Assembly (NCBI RefSeq): GCF_011745365.1
Contig: NW_024468915.1
Span: 3,202,653 to 3,266,652 of the forward strand
Length of the DNA stretch: 64,000 nt
Source: Cryphonectria parasitica EP155
Taxonomy: Eukaryota; Ascomycota; Sordariomycetes; Diaporthales; Cryphonectriaceae
Reading direction: 5' to 3'
Shown here: positions 45,697 through 56,537 of the stretch, in pieces
How the letters are laid out: the number at the start of each line of letters is the position of its first letter
How positions within the stretch are numbered: the first letter of the stretch is position 1
The notes under the pieces: model-generated
The model's database searches: none
What the model saw: the letters and a program-made list of their open reading frames with translations, nothing else
What the model was told of the DNA's origin: nothing
Made by a program: the position numbers and the translations under genes

Positions 45697-47706
45697 CGAC
45701 GTACCTATCATGCTCACATGCTCCAGCAACAGCATGTCATCCTCGGTAGTGCCAATTTTTTTTTTGTCCCTAGAGGCAACGTTGTCCCGTGGCGACTATG
45801 GCGGGCGGGGGGGCTAAATATTAGGTTGCAGTAATGATTATGGCTGGCTTGCTTGCTTGTTTGTTCATCTGCCTGCCTACCTGCCTGTCTGTCTGTCCGC
45901 TTCTACAGACAGGTGAACATTCATAGCAAGATTTCCCAAGGCGTGACGAGGCGGGTTGAGCCAAAAGAGGCCTCAGTATAATATGCCCAAGGGGGTGCGA
46001 CATCGGCTGCAACCCAGAAGACGATCTGTACTCTCCCTTTCTATCTGTTCACCAGTCGATCATGCCGCATGGCGCTTCTCAAGCAAAAAGAGCAGGGAAA
46101 TGAGTGGTCATCACCATGTCTCCCCCTTCTCACACCATTGCAAATTGTTGTCTCGGATTTTCTTTTTAACTTTCCTTCCCTGTCGTGTGATACACGAAAA
46201 TCATGCTTGATCATGGTAATACTCACCAGGGCGCTTTTGATTCTTGTTCGACCACGTGTCGGTCTGTCCGTCGACTCTGAATCACGACGTCAAGTGAGGA
46301 TGCTCAGCCTCTCTGTGTCCGCTGAACCTAATCATCATACTCTGTGTACTATAATGGAGGCATAGGCTGGGTAACCGCGAAGTTTGATTGTTTATACTCT
46401 GAAAGACGCCAATTCCATGTTCATCTGTCTCCTCGATCCATCTCGCTACCAGAATAACGAATATTTCTTTTCATATATACACAAGTACGTATATATAGAT
46501 ACAAGACAAAGAGAAATGAAAATAAAATGAGGCAGCCCAAGGACGGGCGGCAAGGGACCCGTGGTCATGTCTTGGTCATGCGCCTGCCCGCATATCAAAA
46601 TCCGGCCCGTCTGTGTCCTGCTCCGCCATACAGATCGGCAGTTAGGCGCCGGTGTGGCGGGTACGGTGATGCTGATGATCAATTTAATTTATTCTATCCG
46701 TTGCGAGATGATCCTGGTCTGGAAGCTTGAAAGGGTGGGTTACATAATTAATGCGGAACGGAACAATGATAGACATGGCACCTGGGGAAAATGGCACCAA
46801 AGAAGGAGGAGGAAGGGTGCAATGCTCCTATGTGACTCTGGGATACGATTCTGTGCCATCACATGTAATGAATGCTTGGAATAGTGCGGGTGACTGCAGC
46901 TTTCATGATCATAACATGCACAGACTTGGGCCGATCCTCCCAAAGAGATTGTCTAGCTGTAATCATCCATCAATGTCTCAAAACTGCACTCAATGTGCGC
47001 AGGGTCAACCCCACGAGGGAATGTAATCACTGGCAAACTGTGTGTAAAAAGAAATGTGCAGGCGAGTGTATTTGTGGCTGGCTTCCATAATTCACTCTTG
47101 CTTTTGATGTGTCTATGGCCTAATATTGCCTAAGGAGTTATGACTTTTGGTCTCCGGTTTCTGTTTCGACATTCAAGCACCCATCCTACTCTGGCTTTCA
47201 AACAAATACTACTACCATTGCTATTTCCATATTAATCAGGGCAAACTAAGTAGTCTTTGGGAGTCTCGCACACTAGAATTGCCTGCTAAGAACTGAATAG
47301 AATACCATACGACTAGATGGTCTGTTGGTGTTTTCTTCTTTCTTTTCTCTCCATATTTGTCGCATTGACAGAGCCAGATCAATATTTGGGAAAGAATTGT
47401 ATGAACTCACTGACAATTCGCATTGGAACGTTACGGGAACAAGTTAAGACAATAACAGCCAGCCGTCTTACTTACAAGTTGCGACAAAATCATCCTGATG
47501 CCTCTCAGCCGCATGCGGACACGGCTGGTGAGAACACAATGAATGCCTTGCAGTTGGCTTGGAATTCTCTGAACAAAGTCGAGAAGGAAAACAGAAAATG
47601 CTGTCTAGATAGCATACATATCTTCTCTTTCTGGTGATGGGATGGCTCGTCGAGGTATGTCCTGTTGTATGTAGTTTATTTATCTATCCGATGCTTGTTT
47701 GTGTTC

Positions 47707-48693
47707 ATGATGAAATCCTCCTTCACTACCAGCAGTATCACGGCAATCTGCTTCTTCTTCTCCTTCCTCTACTTCCCCCAACCTGCCGCACCCACAAACA
47801 CTTCCTCACCCCCCACAACTGCCATCCTGCTCCCCCTCTACGTCTACCCAGGCCTAGGCGCATGGAGCCCCATCTACACCGCCATCAAGAACCACCCACA
47901 CCTCCAGTTCCAGGTGGTCATCAACCCCAGCTCCGGCCCAGGCCCGTCCTCGCCTCCGGGAGCCGACAGCCGCTGGGTCAAAGCCACCGCCAAAATCAAC
48001 TCCTTCCACAACGCCCGCACGTTTGGCTATGTACACCTCCTGGGCGGGGCCGAGCCAGCCGCCTCGGTCGAGGCCAACATCACAGCCTGGGCGTCCTGGG
48101 CCTCGTATGGCGACGGCGACGGCGACGGCGATGCTGCGAACATCTCCATGCACGGCATCTTCTTCGACGAGACGCCTGACAACCGCACTGCTTACATGCG
48201 CAACCTGACTTCCTTTGCGCGCGCTGCTCTCGACGCAGGCTCCGAGATCATCTTCAACCCGGGCAGGACGGTGCTGGACGATACCTACTTCACCCTAGCC
48301 GACCATGTCGTCGTCTCTGAGCTCGCGGCCGGTGACTATACCACCGCTGTGCCTACGGACAGTGTGCCTTCGCAGTATGCTTCCAAGGCGTCTATTCTGG
48401 TGTATGACTTTAAGAATCGGTCTGCATCTGACTCTGGAGGAAACGCAAAGGCAGAGCTGAGGACATGGCTGGAGGGGATGGTCGCGGCTGGCATAGGGAG
48501 TGTGAATGTCGTTGACTATGGTTGGGATGCCTCTGATAGTGGAGATGCACCGGCGAACATTGGCACTGTGGCCAGCTTGCTTGCTCAGGCTACTGGCGGT
48601 GGCATGTCCCGATGGGATGGTCTGGGAAGCTCATCAGTCGTGCTGATTATGATGGCTGGCGCTGTGACGCTGTTGGTGACGGCCGTCTTTTGA
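47707..48693 (+). CDS. Spherulin-4 / spherulation-specific family 4 protein, 328 aa
   Basis: Secreted or surface protein with the spherulin-4 TIM-barrel-like domain, possibly a glycoside-hydrolase-like enzyme. Domain landmarks: AILLPLYVYPGLGAWSPIY, FQVVINPSSGPG, TFGYVHLLGG, HGIFFDETP (acidic pair typical of this family), EIIFNPGRTVLDDTYF, DHVVVSELA, ASILVYDF and VNVVDYGW. The start is taken at the tandem ATG (47707), giving a hydrophobic signal (SITAICFFFSFLYFPQPAA). An earlier ATG at 47665 would add 14 residues. The C-terminal hydrophobic end (VLIMMAGAVTLLVTAVF) suggests a GPI anchor. There is a short GDGDGDGD repeat at about residue 137. Intronless. Confidence 0.85.
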   Translation: MMKSSFTTSSITAICFFFSFLYFPQPAAPTNTSSPPTTAILLPLYVYPGLGAWSPIYTAIKNHPHLQFQVVINPSSGPGPSSPPGADSRWVKATAKINSFHNARTFGYVHLLGGAEPAASVEANITAWASWASYGDGDGDGDAANISMHGIFFDETPDNRTAYMRNLTSFARAALDAGSEIIFNPGRTVLDDTYFTLADHVVVSELAAGDYTTAVPTDSVPSQYASKASILVYDFKNRSASDSGGNAKAELRTWLEGMVAAGIGSVNVVDYGWDASDSGDAPANIGTVASLLAQATGGGMSRWDGLGSSSVVLIMMAGAVTLLVTAVF

Positions 48694-49063
48694 CGATTGA
48701 GGTTCCTTCCGTCAAACAATCACAATAGTCCAGCATCCTGTAGGTCCAGCTTTAGTTCTTCAAACATCATAAAGTCTATTTCATGGGGCTCTTCGAAAGA
48801 GGAGAAAAACTTAAAGGGGTATCGCGGGTCAGCACCGACGCCTCTTCTCTCCGAATATCTAGGTTCGTCCATCCGCATATGTCTTTGCCCTCCCGAGGTA
48901 AAGGCACAGTAAACCAGGCTCGCCAGGTAAATAGATGCTCCTCGGCATGCTCACCGCCCGAACCCGATGCTAGTCGTGAACATCATCATAATAAAAAAAA
49001 GAAAAAAAAAGAAAAAAAAAAGGGCTAGCATGCTGTAGTAATCATCAAACCGTCAACCGCCCT
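48694..49063. other. Intergenic, convergent 3' regions with A-rich tract
   Basis: Between converging genes. The A-rich run at about 48991-49020 is T-rich on the VPS62 strand and lies just past its stop. Confidence 0.6.
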
Positions 49064-50848
49064 CTAATCATGCCAGGAACTCTTCTTCCCTTCCTCGATG
49101 CTGTACAGTAACCTGCACTTGTCCTTTTGACACACCTTCTCCCTGCCTAGTCGCTTGAACTTGGGCCCCATCGGCCCCGTGACGTAGTGATACTGTCCAA
49201 ACAACCGCCACTGCCTCTCGTCGCCCAGACCGTACAGCTCGTCGCCCCAAGGCCCATCGAAGTGGAACCACGACGTCGGTGCGTCGGGGTTTGACGAGGC
49301 CGGTACGAGAGATGTGGGCTGCACGACCTCACCGCGCCTATTGAGCTGCACTGTGCGGTTGGTGTGTGCTTCGAGGACGCCCGCACCGAAGGGATAGGGA
49401 GTCGACTCGTCGAGGAGGAGTTCCTTGTCTGAGCCGCCACCACGGCCCTCGTCCTCCTCGGGCGGGGGTGGGGAGTCCTCGTAGTCATAGAAGTAGGCAT
49501 ACTTGTTCAGTGAGGGGTCCCAGAGTGGCCCACGGTCGGTAACATCCTTGAGCATTTGGAATGGCAGGACATAGGCGTGAGGACCAGGGAAGGCATACAT
49601 GGCGTGGCTGCCAACGGCGGAATAGATTACTGGTCGCTCGACGATCTCAGTGGTGCCTTCACCAGTCGCACTGTTGGTTGTAGTGGTGATGTTCATGCGC
49701 TTCTTCTCCAGTGCACCCCACGCGTAGGCCTGTCCGCCCTCGTGCTCGCTCAGGAACATGGCGCGCGGCTCACTGTTCTCGAAGCGCACCATACAGTGTT
49801 CCCAGTCGCCGACGTGATTGCCGAACCGCATGTCGAGTACAGTCTGGCCGAGGTTATAGCTGTAAAAGAAGAACCAGAAGGCATCCAGTATGCCTGAGCC
49901 CTTGTCGACCAAGACCAGAACAGCCGGGGCTGCTGAGTAACCACTGGCGTCTGGTTTGTGACCTGGCGTGGTTGGGGGCGGCGGGAATGGCTTTTGAGAA
50001 TGGTCACCAGAGAGGACGGCCCGGCGCATATGCTTGGACAGCATCTCGCTGGGCTCAAAGGAGCGCTGCTCACGTGGGTCGGAGATGCGGCGCAGCGGAT
50101 GGTCTTTGTCCACGTCGAACCACGTGGTTCCCTCTGTATACGGCGCATTTGGTTGCTCAGCATTGTGGTCGCCCGCAGGGTCGATCGTCTCATCGTCGTC
50201 CTCGTCAAATGGCTCCGGTCTGCCGACATGGCTGGACAGCCACTCTGGTCGCTGCTCGACGTCTTCCCTGCTCGTCAGGTAGACCATATCAGGTATGGTG
50301 CTCAGGTCGTACAGGTTGGCCAGCGACAGAGGCTCTGTGGTGTTGAGTGGCTCCTTATTGACAAACGGGGTCATATGCCGGATATGTTCCGAAATATCCG
50401 AGGGCCAAAAGCTCTCCCCCGAGTACAGATGCACCAGAGGCGCATTTCTGAGTACGTATTCGGGCACGTCGTCCAGCGTCTGGCCTCTCTCCTGTACCGG
50501 CCTTGCCCTCGTCCCAAGGTCTTCCCAGGAGGCCGAAGACACATCTCTGCGTCCCTGAAGTGACCTCCTCTTCTTGAGCTCTAGTTCGCCGAGCTCGGAG
50601 ACCGGTATGGCTGGGCCCCTTGGCTTCACAGGGTCGTCCCACCGCATATGATGTATTCCGCACACGCTGAACCACTTGCAGGCCTGTCGGTCGAGCCAGT
50701 ACGGCGAGGAGTTGACCCAGGCCTTGTCGCGCTTCTGATCTTCCGGGCTGGGCGGGTTTGGGATTAGGATCTTGGGAACGAACCACGTGATAAAGACGAG
50801 AGAGGCGATGATGGCGACCGCAACGGTCGCACGTCGGAGGTGGTACAT
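49064..50848 (-). CDS. VPS62: Vacuolar protein sorting protein 62, 594 aa
   Basis: Fungal VPS62/TDA6-type protein (PF06101 family), needed for cytoplasm-to-vacuole protein delivery in yeast. Intronless. Start chosen at MYHLRRATVAVAI (50848) because it gives a compact basic-hydrophobic signal anchor (residues 8-29); an upstream in-frame ATG at 50914 would add 22 hydrophilic residues. Landmarks: PLVHLYSGESFWPSDISEH, LVDKGSGILDAFWFFFYSYN, FGNHVGDWEHCMVRF with FLSEHEGGQAY, VIYSAVGSHAMYAFPG, WDPSLNKYAYFYD, and SWFHFDGPWGDELY. The H-x-x-x-W-E-H and GSHA motifs are the family signature. Acidic insertions (FDEDDDETID and PPPPEEDEG) are disordered. Likely an ER/vacuolar lumenal membrane protein. Confidence 0.92.
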   Translation of the reverse strand: MYHLRRATVAVAIIASLVFITWFVPKILIPNPPSPEDQKRDKAWVNSSPYWLDRQACKWFSVCGIHHMRWDDPVKPRGPAIPVSELGELELKKRRSLQGRRDVSSASWEDLGTRARPVQERGQTLDDVPEYVLRNAPLVHLYSGESFWPSDISEHIRHMTPFVNKEPLNTTEPLSLANLYDLSTIPDMVYLTSREDVEQRPEWLSSHVGRPEPFDEDDDETIDPAGDHNAEQPNAPYTEGTTWFDVDKDHPLRRISDPREQRSFEPSEMLSKHMRRAVLSGDHSQKPFPPPPTTPGHKPDASGYSAAPAVLVLVDKGSGILDAFWFFFYSYNLGQTVLDMRFGNHVGDWEHCMVRFENSEPRAMFLSEHEGGQAYAWGALEKKRMNITTTTNSATGEGTTEIVERPVIYSAVGSHAMYAFPGPHAYVLPFQMLKDVTDRGPLWDPSLNKYAYFYDYEDSPPPPEEDEGRGGGSDKELLLDESTPYPFGAGVLEAHTNRTVQLNRRGEVVQPTSLVPASSNPDAPTSWFHFDGPWGDELYGLGDERQWRLFGQYHYVTGPMGPKFKRLGREKVCQKDKCRLLYSIEEGKKSSWHD

Positions 50849-52120
50849 GGCGACTTCGGTGCCTTTTTCCCTCTCTTTCCCCACCCTGGGAGAAGGAGAG
50901 CAGGGAAAGTTCAAGAATGGAGAAAAAATAATAATGAAAAAAAAAAAATGATGTTTTGGATGCCCCCAAGAAAAGTGAGTGCTTCTGTGAGTGTATAGAT
51001 GTTTGCCGGGTGGGGATGTCTTCAGCTGGGCGACAAAGGAAGGGCGTCTTGCGGAGGCCGAGGCATCGCAGTGGAACCGTAGGAAGGAGAAATCAGGACC
51101 TAAGAATAAATGCTATGAAAATGATAGACGGCTAGGACATGATGTCTGTCAAAGCATTGTAGTTTTCCAAGAAGGTGAAGGGAACCAAGAGAGTGGGAGA
51201 GTAATGCGAGAAGAAGAAGAAGAAGAAGAAGAAGAGGACGAAGGTTGGTCTGTTCGGAAGTTCAGGCGGAAGAGGGCATCATTAGGACCCTGGAAATACT
51301 TTGTCTAGGATACTATGTAAATCAGGGACATGCTTAACTGCGCACTGCCACTGCTACTTCCCTACTGTCACGGCCCCTGGGCTCTCACTAGAGATGGCAA
51401 AGTCCAAGTGACTCCAGCTTTTGGTGTGACATATGCGGGGGTGCATGTATGCAGTACCCCATGCATCACTATAGCACTATGACACTCCGCAGGCTTACTG
51501 ACGCAGGCACGTACCCTACTATGGTAGATCCCAAAAACGCGAATGGCGAGGGGCACTAGCATACACGTACTGTGATTTGTATCGAAAATGTTAGTGCTGA
51601 CCCCATGACAACCCTTAGTAAAGGTACTAAAGTAAGAACATACTACCACTACATCCTACTCCACAGGACTGAGGAACATTCCCCTCCACAGATCGCTGAT
51701 ATGGCACATAGTAGAAGAGCCTTGGTTGCAACCCCTGACAACCACATGCGGCCAGGGAATGTTCAGGGTCCACACGCCGCCTCGTCACAGCCAACGCCTT
51801 GCTCCACGAGACCCAAGATGGTATTATCATACGCCGTGCAGTGTAGACAGTTGCAGCAGACCTCCACTTTCTTATCTTGCGACGAGATCATCAGACATGA
51901 CTCCCAGCAATGAGGGGTTGTTTGGGGTCAGTCATTGAATCAGTCATCTGTAGGGCATGTCAGAAGAAATAGAAAAGGCAAAACAACACGCTTGAACAAA
52001 CTGCCCAGATGCAGCGAATAAAAAACCAAAAATACAAAACCATGGGGTATCATATCTGACTGACTGCCAAACTCCATCGCCGTGTGAAGAAAGTCCCAAA
52101 TAAACCAATCACTCCGTCAC
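50849..52120. other. Intergenic with GAA repeat
   Basis: VPS62 promoter and TFIIIC gene 3' region. A (GAA)n tract lies at about 51210-51237. No gene is supported. Confidence 0.6.
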
Positions 52121-53725
52121 TCACTCCGAGTCCATGACTGTATCCTCCTCAGCGCCGTGAACATGTCCTTCGACTTCACCACCAGTGTTCTCACCGCCGC
52201 CCTCTCCGCTGCCACGACCCAGTTCGTCCCACGTCGTAGGTGTGGGCCTCGACAAGACACTTTCGTCTTCTTCTCTATCGTCCACCTCCTCGCCCCTAAT
52301 CCTATCGTCACCATTACCACTGCCATTTGCACCCCTGTCCGCAAAGGTCACCACCCGCCTCCTCATCCATCGATTCCCGCCATGCCTCTTCTTCTTGGGT
52401 CTTGCCAGCCTCTCCTCCATTAGCCGCTGCTGTCTCTTGCGGTCTCTGGCTCGCTTCTTTTGTAGCGATGCCTCTTCCGGGTCGTCGTCGCGGTCCACCC
52501 AGTCTCGCGTCGTGTCCCGGGTCATGGTCGTGGCATCGTCCATCTCGCCTCTGCTTCGCTTGATTGCCATCAGGTTCTCGAGGAACCGCGCCTGCGGCTT
52601 GCGCCGCCCATGCTTGTCGAAGGCGATCGGGATTTCGATGCCTGCTTCCTTGCGCAGGTGCTTGTACCGGTCGGGTGCCGGCCGCCGGTTCTGTTGTGCG
52701 AGCGCCGCCGCCGCCGCTGCAGCCGTGTCGCCCCGGTTTTTAGGCCGCAGGTCTGCCGGCACCGTGAGAATACGCGCCGAGCATGCCGCCATCAGGTCCA
52801 CGCCGCCCGCAAGCGACCGCAGGTGAGGCAGGTTACGCTCGACCACCTCATCATGGTCGCCAAACAGGAGCTCCGTACCGATGTTGTGTGCCCAGCTGCC
52901 CGAAAAGATGCGCCCCTTGTAGGAGATGATAGGGTTGTCCGAGTGCAGGTCGAGGATCTGGATCTCGCCCACATTCTTGATCCGTGCTGGTCTGTCCGGC
53001 TGGTCTCTGCCGAGATGCGGTATTACCGAAGGAGCACGTGACGCTGCTCTTGACGGGGTTCTCTGCGTGTTCCCTGGCGGCGCCCGAGACGGAGCTCGCT
53101 GTGCTATGTTCCGCAGCGTAGGATCGATAAGGTTGTCGTCCTTGTCGCGGCCGGCGTCTCGACCCTCGTGTTCGCCCTTGACCCTGTGGCTTCCGCCGCC
53201 TCCTCCTCCTTCTCTGGTGTCCTCGTTTACGTCTCCATCCCTGCCCTCAATTTCCTCCTCGTCCTCGTCGTCGTCCTGCGGCGCAAGTTCCCCCTCGTCC
53301 TCATTCTCCTCGTCGCCAAACAGCATAGCGTTCGTCTTTGTGGGTCGAAGCTTGGTGTTCTTGTTCGGATCGGCGTAGACGGGGTTGAACCACTGTTTGT
53401 AACCGCCTCGATTCTGTGCATGGAAGGAATCCTTGACCTTCTCGAACATGCCCGAATGCGACATGTCTATCGTCAGGTAATAGGTCTGATGGACGCCGTC
53501 AGCTTTCTTCCTCTTTCTTCTTTTGTTTTACAATAGTTTTGTGTGTGTCGCCCAAGGGATATGGTGCATTCGTACCTCCGTCTCGGTATTCGAGTACTCA
53601 TATTCCCACTCATCTTGGTCGTCGCCTGCTTTAGACGACGACGATAATTGCGCGAGCGGGAAGCTGGCGGCGGTCTCAGGCGTTGTGCCTGGCCAGGCAA
53701 TGGGCGCCTTGGCCGTCCTCACCAT
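52121..53725 (-). CDS. sfc7: TFIIIC tau55-like subunit (Tfc7/Sfc7), 504 aa
   Basis: Subunit of the RNA polymerase III factor TFIIIC, which binds tRNA-gene promoters. Exons on the minus strand: 53576-53725 and 52121-53485; the 90-nt intron starts GTACGA and ends ATCAG. The join completes WEYEYSNTETE-TYYLTID, the hallmark at the N-terminus of this family. The TFIIIC_sub6 triple-barrel region is IQILDLHSDNPIISYKGRI and FSGSWAHNIGTELLF, then the TVPADLRPKN block. The remainder is charged: an acidic stretch (DEENEDEGELAPQDDDEDE), basic KK/RR clusters (RPKKKRHGGNRWMRRR, likely NLS) and a Gly/Glu tail. It is divergent from HIS7 with 500 bp between starts. Confidence 0.88.
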
Positions 53726-54225
53726 TGTCGATGTGGAGAGGGAGCTCTCATGTCAGTTAGAACATGCAATGTTTGGTGCAGCACCCATGGAACAAAAGGC
53801 AAGGGTGAAATCTGTTTGTATGGTTGGTTGTTGGAGGAGGAGGAGAGACAAGAACACGGGTGGGCAAAGGCTGGAGAGTTGCATATGAATCGTGAGGTGG
53901 GCGGGTGGACCCTGTAGGAAAATCTTAGCTCAGCTCTTAGTGACGGCATCAGTGGTGTGAGCCCCTGTAAATTCTTGCCCATCAGCGCCTGTTACCCCCT
54001 GTCAAACTTGACCCCTCCTTGTCAGTCGTCAGTAGTAGCGCCATGCAGGCTGCCCCTCGCTGCCCCTCCATTTGAACGTTTTTGGAGATTCAAATTCGAT
54101 GCTTGGGTGTTTGACTCACTCACCAACCTTTTTTTCACCCATGATCTCCCACGCCCCAACTTCACACTCATGATTATCCTCGATACGAAGTTGAGACCGT
54201 CTGAGGCAGATACAGAATACTCAAG
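53726..54225. other. Divergent promoter of sfc7 and HIS7
   Basis: A 500-bp shared spacer. It contains the TGACTCA site annotated separately. No gene inside is supported. Confidence 0.7.
54112..54118. promoter_or_regulatory. Cpc1/Gcn4-type site TGACTCA upstream of HIS7
   Basis: A perfect TGACTCA heptamer lies 108 bp before the HIS7 start codon. This is the consensus of the bZIP activator of general amino-acid control (Gcn4 in yeast, Cpc1 in filamentous fungi), and HIS genes are classical targets. Binding here is inferred. Confidence 0.65.
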
Positions 54226-56022
54226 ATGCCTACCGTCTATTTATTAGACTATGTTGCCGGAAATGTGAGGAGTTTGGTCAACGCCATTGAAAAGGTCGGA
54301 TATGAAGTCGCTTGGGTGAAGACGCCAGAAGAGGTCGCCAATGCTGAGGTGAGTAACTCGCATTCATGCAATGCATGCTACTCTGGTCCAATCTTTTTGT
54401 TTCACTAAACTAATCTTCCATTGCGCCCATAGAAACTCATCCTGCCTGGCGTAGGCCACTTTGGCCACTGCCTCACCCAACTTTCCTCTGCCGGTTTCCT
54501 GCCTGCCATCAAGGCTCACGTAGAGGCTGGCAAGCCATTCATGGGAATCTGTGTCGGTCTGCAAGCCCTGTTTGAAGGGTCCTCTGAGAATCCAAACTGT
54601 CCTGGCCTGGGTCTCATCCCCAGCCGCTTGGGCCGCTTTGACAACGCCGTCAAAGCCGTTCCTCACATCGGCTGGAACGACGCACTCGTCGCTGGCGGTG
54701 CATCACTATACGACCTCCGCCCTGGGAGCAAGTACTACTACGTCCACAGCTACCGGTGTACATACGAGCCTGGCGTGCTGGAGGGCCAAGGGTGGTCCGT
54801 CGCCACGGCTGGCTACGGCAACGAGATCTTTGTCGGAGCTGTGGCCAGGGGGAACGTGCTGGCCACGCAGTTCCACCCGGAGAAGAGTGGTGTCGCAGGC
54901 CTGCGGGTGATCAGGGCATTCCTAACTGGTGACGGTGCCAGGACTCTCGGTCAATCCCTGCCTGCGCCGCCACCGGCCACGACCACGACCACGACCAGCA
55001 CCACCACCACTGCATCGATAGCACCGCCTGGCAACAAGGATGTGGTGCCCCCACCACAAGGGCTCACCCGCCGTGTGATAGCCTGCCTTGACGTGCGCAC
55101 CAACGACGCCGGCGACCTGGTGGTGACCAAGGGCGACCAGTACGACGTGCGCGAGAAGTCAGACGGGCGGGGCGTGCGCAACCTGGGCAAGCCCGTTGAG
55201 ATGGCTAGGCGGTACTACGAGCAGGGCGCAGATGAGGTGACCTTTCTAAACATCACCTCGTTCCGAGACCTGCCGCTCCGTGACCTCCCCATGCTCGAGA
55301 TCCTCCGCCAGACCTCGCAGACCGTCTTTGTCCCGCTGACCATCGGCGGCGGTATCCGCGACACCGTCGACACAGACGGCACCAAGGTGTCCGCCCTCGA
55401 GATCGCCAGCATGTACTTCCGCAGCGGCGCAGACAAGGTCAGCATCGGCAGCGACGCCGTCACCGCCGCAGAGGAATACTACGCCGCCGGCGAGACCCTG
55501 TCGGGCAAGACAGCCATCGAGCAGATCTCGTCCGCGTACGGGAACCAGGCCGTCGTCGTCTCCGTCGACCCAAAGCGTGTCTACGTCGCCGGGCCCGACG
55601 CCACCCCGCACAGCACGGTCAAGACGAGCCAGCCGGGCCCCGGGGGCGAGGAGCACGTGTGGTACGCCTGCACCATCAAGGGCGGCCGGGAGACGCGCGA
55701 CCTCGACGTCGTGCAGCTGTGCCGGGCCGTCGAGGCCATGGGCTGCGGCGAGATTCTGCTCAACTGCATCGACCGCGACGGCACCAACAGTGGCTTCGAC
55801 CTCGAGCTGATCCGCCAGGTGAAGAGTGCCATCAGGATCCCCGTCATCTCGAGCAGCGGCGCGGGCAACCCGGGCCATTTCCAGGAGGTCTTTGACGAGA
55901 CCACCACGGATGCCGCGCTCGGGGCTGGCATGTTCCACAGGGGTGAGTACACCGTGAGACAGGTCAAGGAGTTCTTGGGCGGCAACGGCCTGGCGGTAAG
56001 GGGTTTTGAGGGAGATTTGTGA
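54226..56022 (+). CDS. HIS7: Imidazole glycerol phosphate synthase, HisH-HisF fusion, 570 aa
   Basis: Bifunctional histidine (and AICAR) pathway enzyme: glutamine amidotransferase plus cyclase, converting PRFAR to IGP and AICAR. Exons 54226-54348 and 54433-56022; intron GTGAGT...CCATAG. HisH part (1-215): class-I triad Cys81 in GICVG, His189 and Glu191 in FHPEKSG. A Thr-rich linker follows (about 224-235). HisF part (about 253-570): RVIACLDV (Asp261), the barrel landmarks [38 protein letters not shown] (catalytic Asp) and [11 protein letters not shown]. Length agrees with yeast His7 (552). The TGACTCA site upstream fits amino-acid control. Converges on the antizyme gene. Confidence 0.97.
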
Positions 56023-56537
56023 TTTACTTTCATGCATGTATCGAAGATTATCAGTTCATCAAGCTCCTTTTGTGATTTACTGGGTTCAAGGGGACCAGAA
56101 AAAAGGGGGGCGTAGCAAGGCGGCTTCACATAGACAGCCTGGGGCATACACAAATATTGGTAGACAAAAGATTATATAGAATTGCATAAAGATACCGTGC
56201 ATGAATGTTAGCTAATTCTTGCAACCTGTTCAGCTAACCCATGAACAAAAAAAGCCAGTTGAAGTATGAATAGGTGTGACGCTATTACGCTCCCAGAACT
56301 CCTGAGTGGTACTGTGTCTCCCCTTCTCTTCTTCTTTTTTTCCTGTTGCTTTTTATTTGCTTTTGCTATTCCTCCCAGCAGAGAAAAAGACCGTGGAATT
56401 TTTTGAAGGTTGTGTCGACAAAACAGTGGCAGACGAAACCGGGCAAGTGCTGTGCGTACAACCAAACAAGACCAAATAGAGGAATCAAGTAAAAGAAACC
56501 ACACAGGCATGGACAGGAAAGATTGCTCGCCTTAATC
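56023..56537. other. Intergenic, convergent 3' regions
   Basis: Spacer between HIS7 and antizyme 3' ends. A T-rich stretch lies near 56325-56370. Nothing else seen. Confidence 0.6.

Larger units (their letters stand above)
42194..47706. other. 5.5 kb gene-free region
   Basis: No frame has motif or splice support. The DNA holds (GT)n at about 42530-42553 and (CA)n at about 45431-45450, a (CTG/CAG)-like tract near 45220-45240, many GTAC and TACTA words, and two long dyads (43132-43163 and 45674-45696). A 106-codon frame (47317-47637) directly before the spherulin gene is unexplained. Confidence 0.5.

Noticed and set aside
47317..47637. 106-codon frame just before the spherulin-4 gene as an extra 5' exon
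   Set aside because: It ends at a stop before the gene; no good donor joins it to the spherulin signal peptide.
55246..56037. 263-codon minus frame inside HIS7
   Set aside because: Antisense shadow of the HisF domain caused by high third-position GC.
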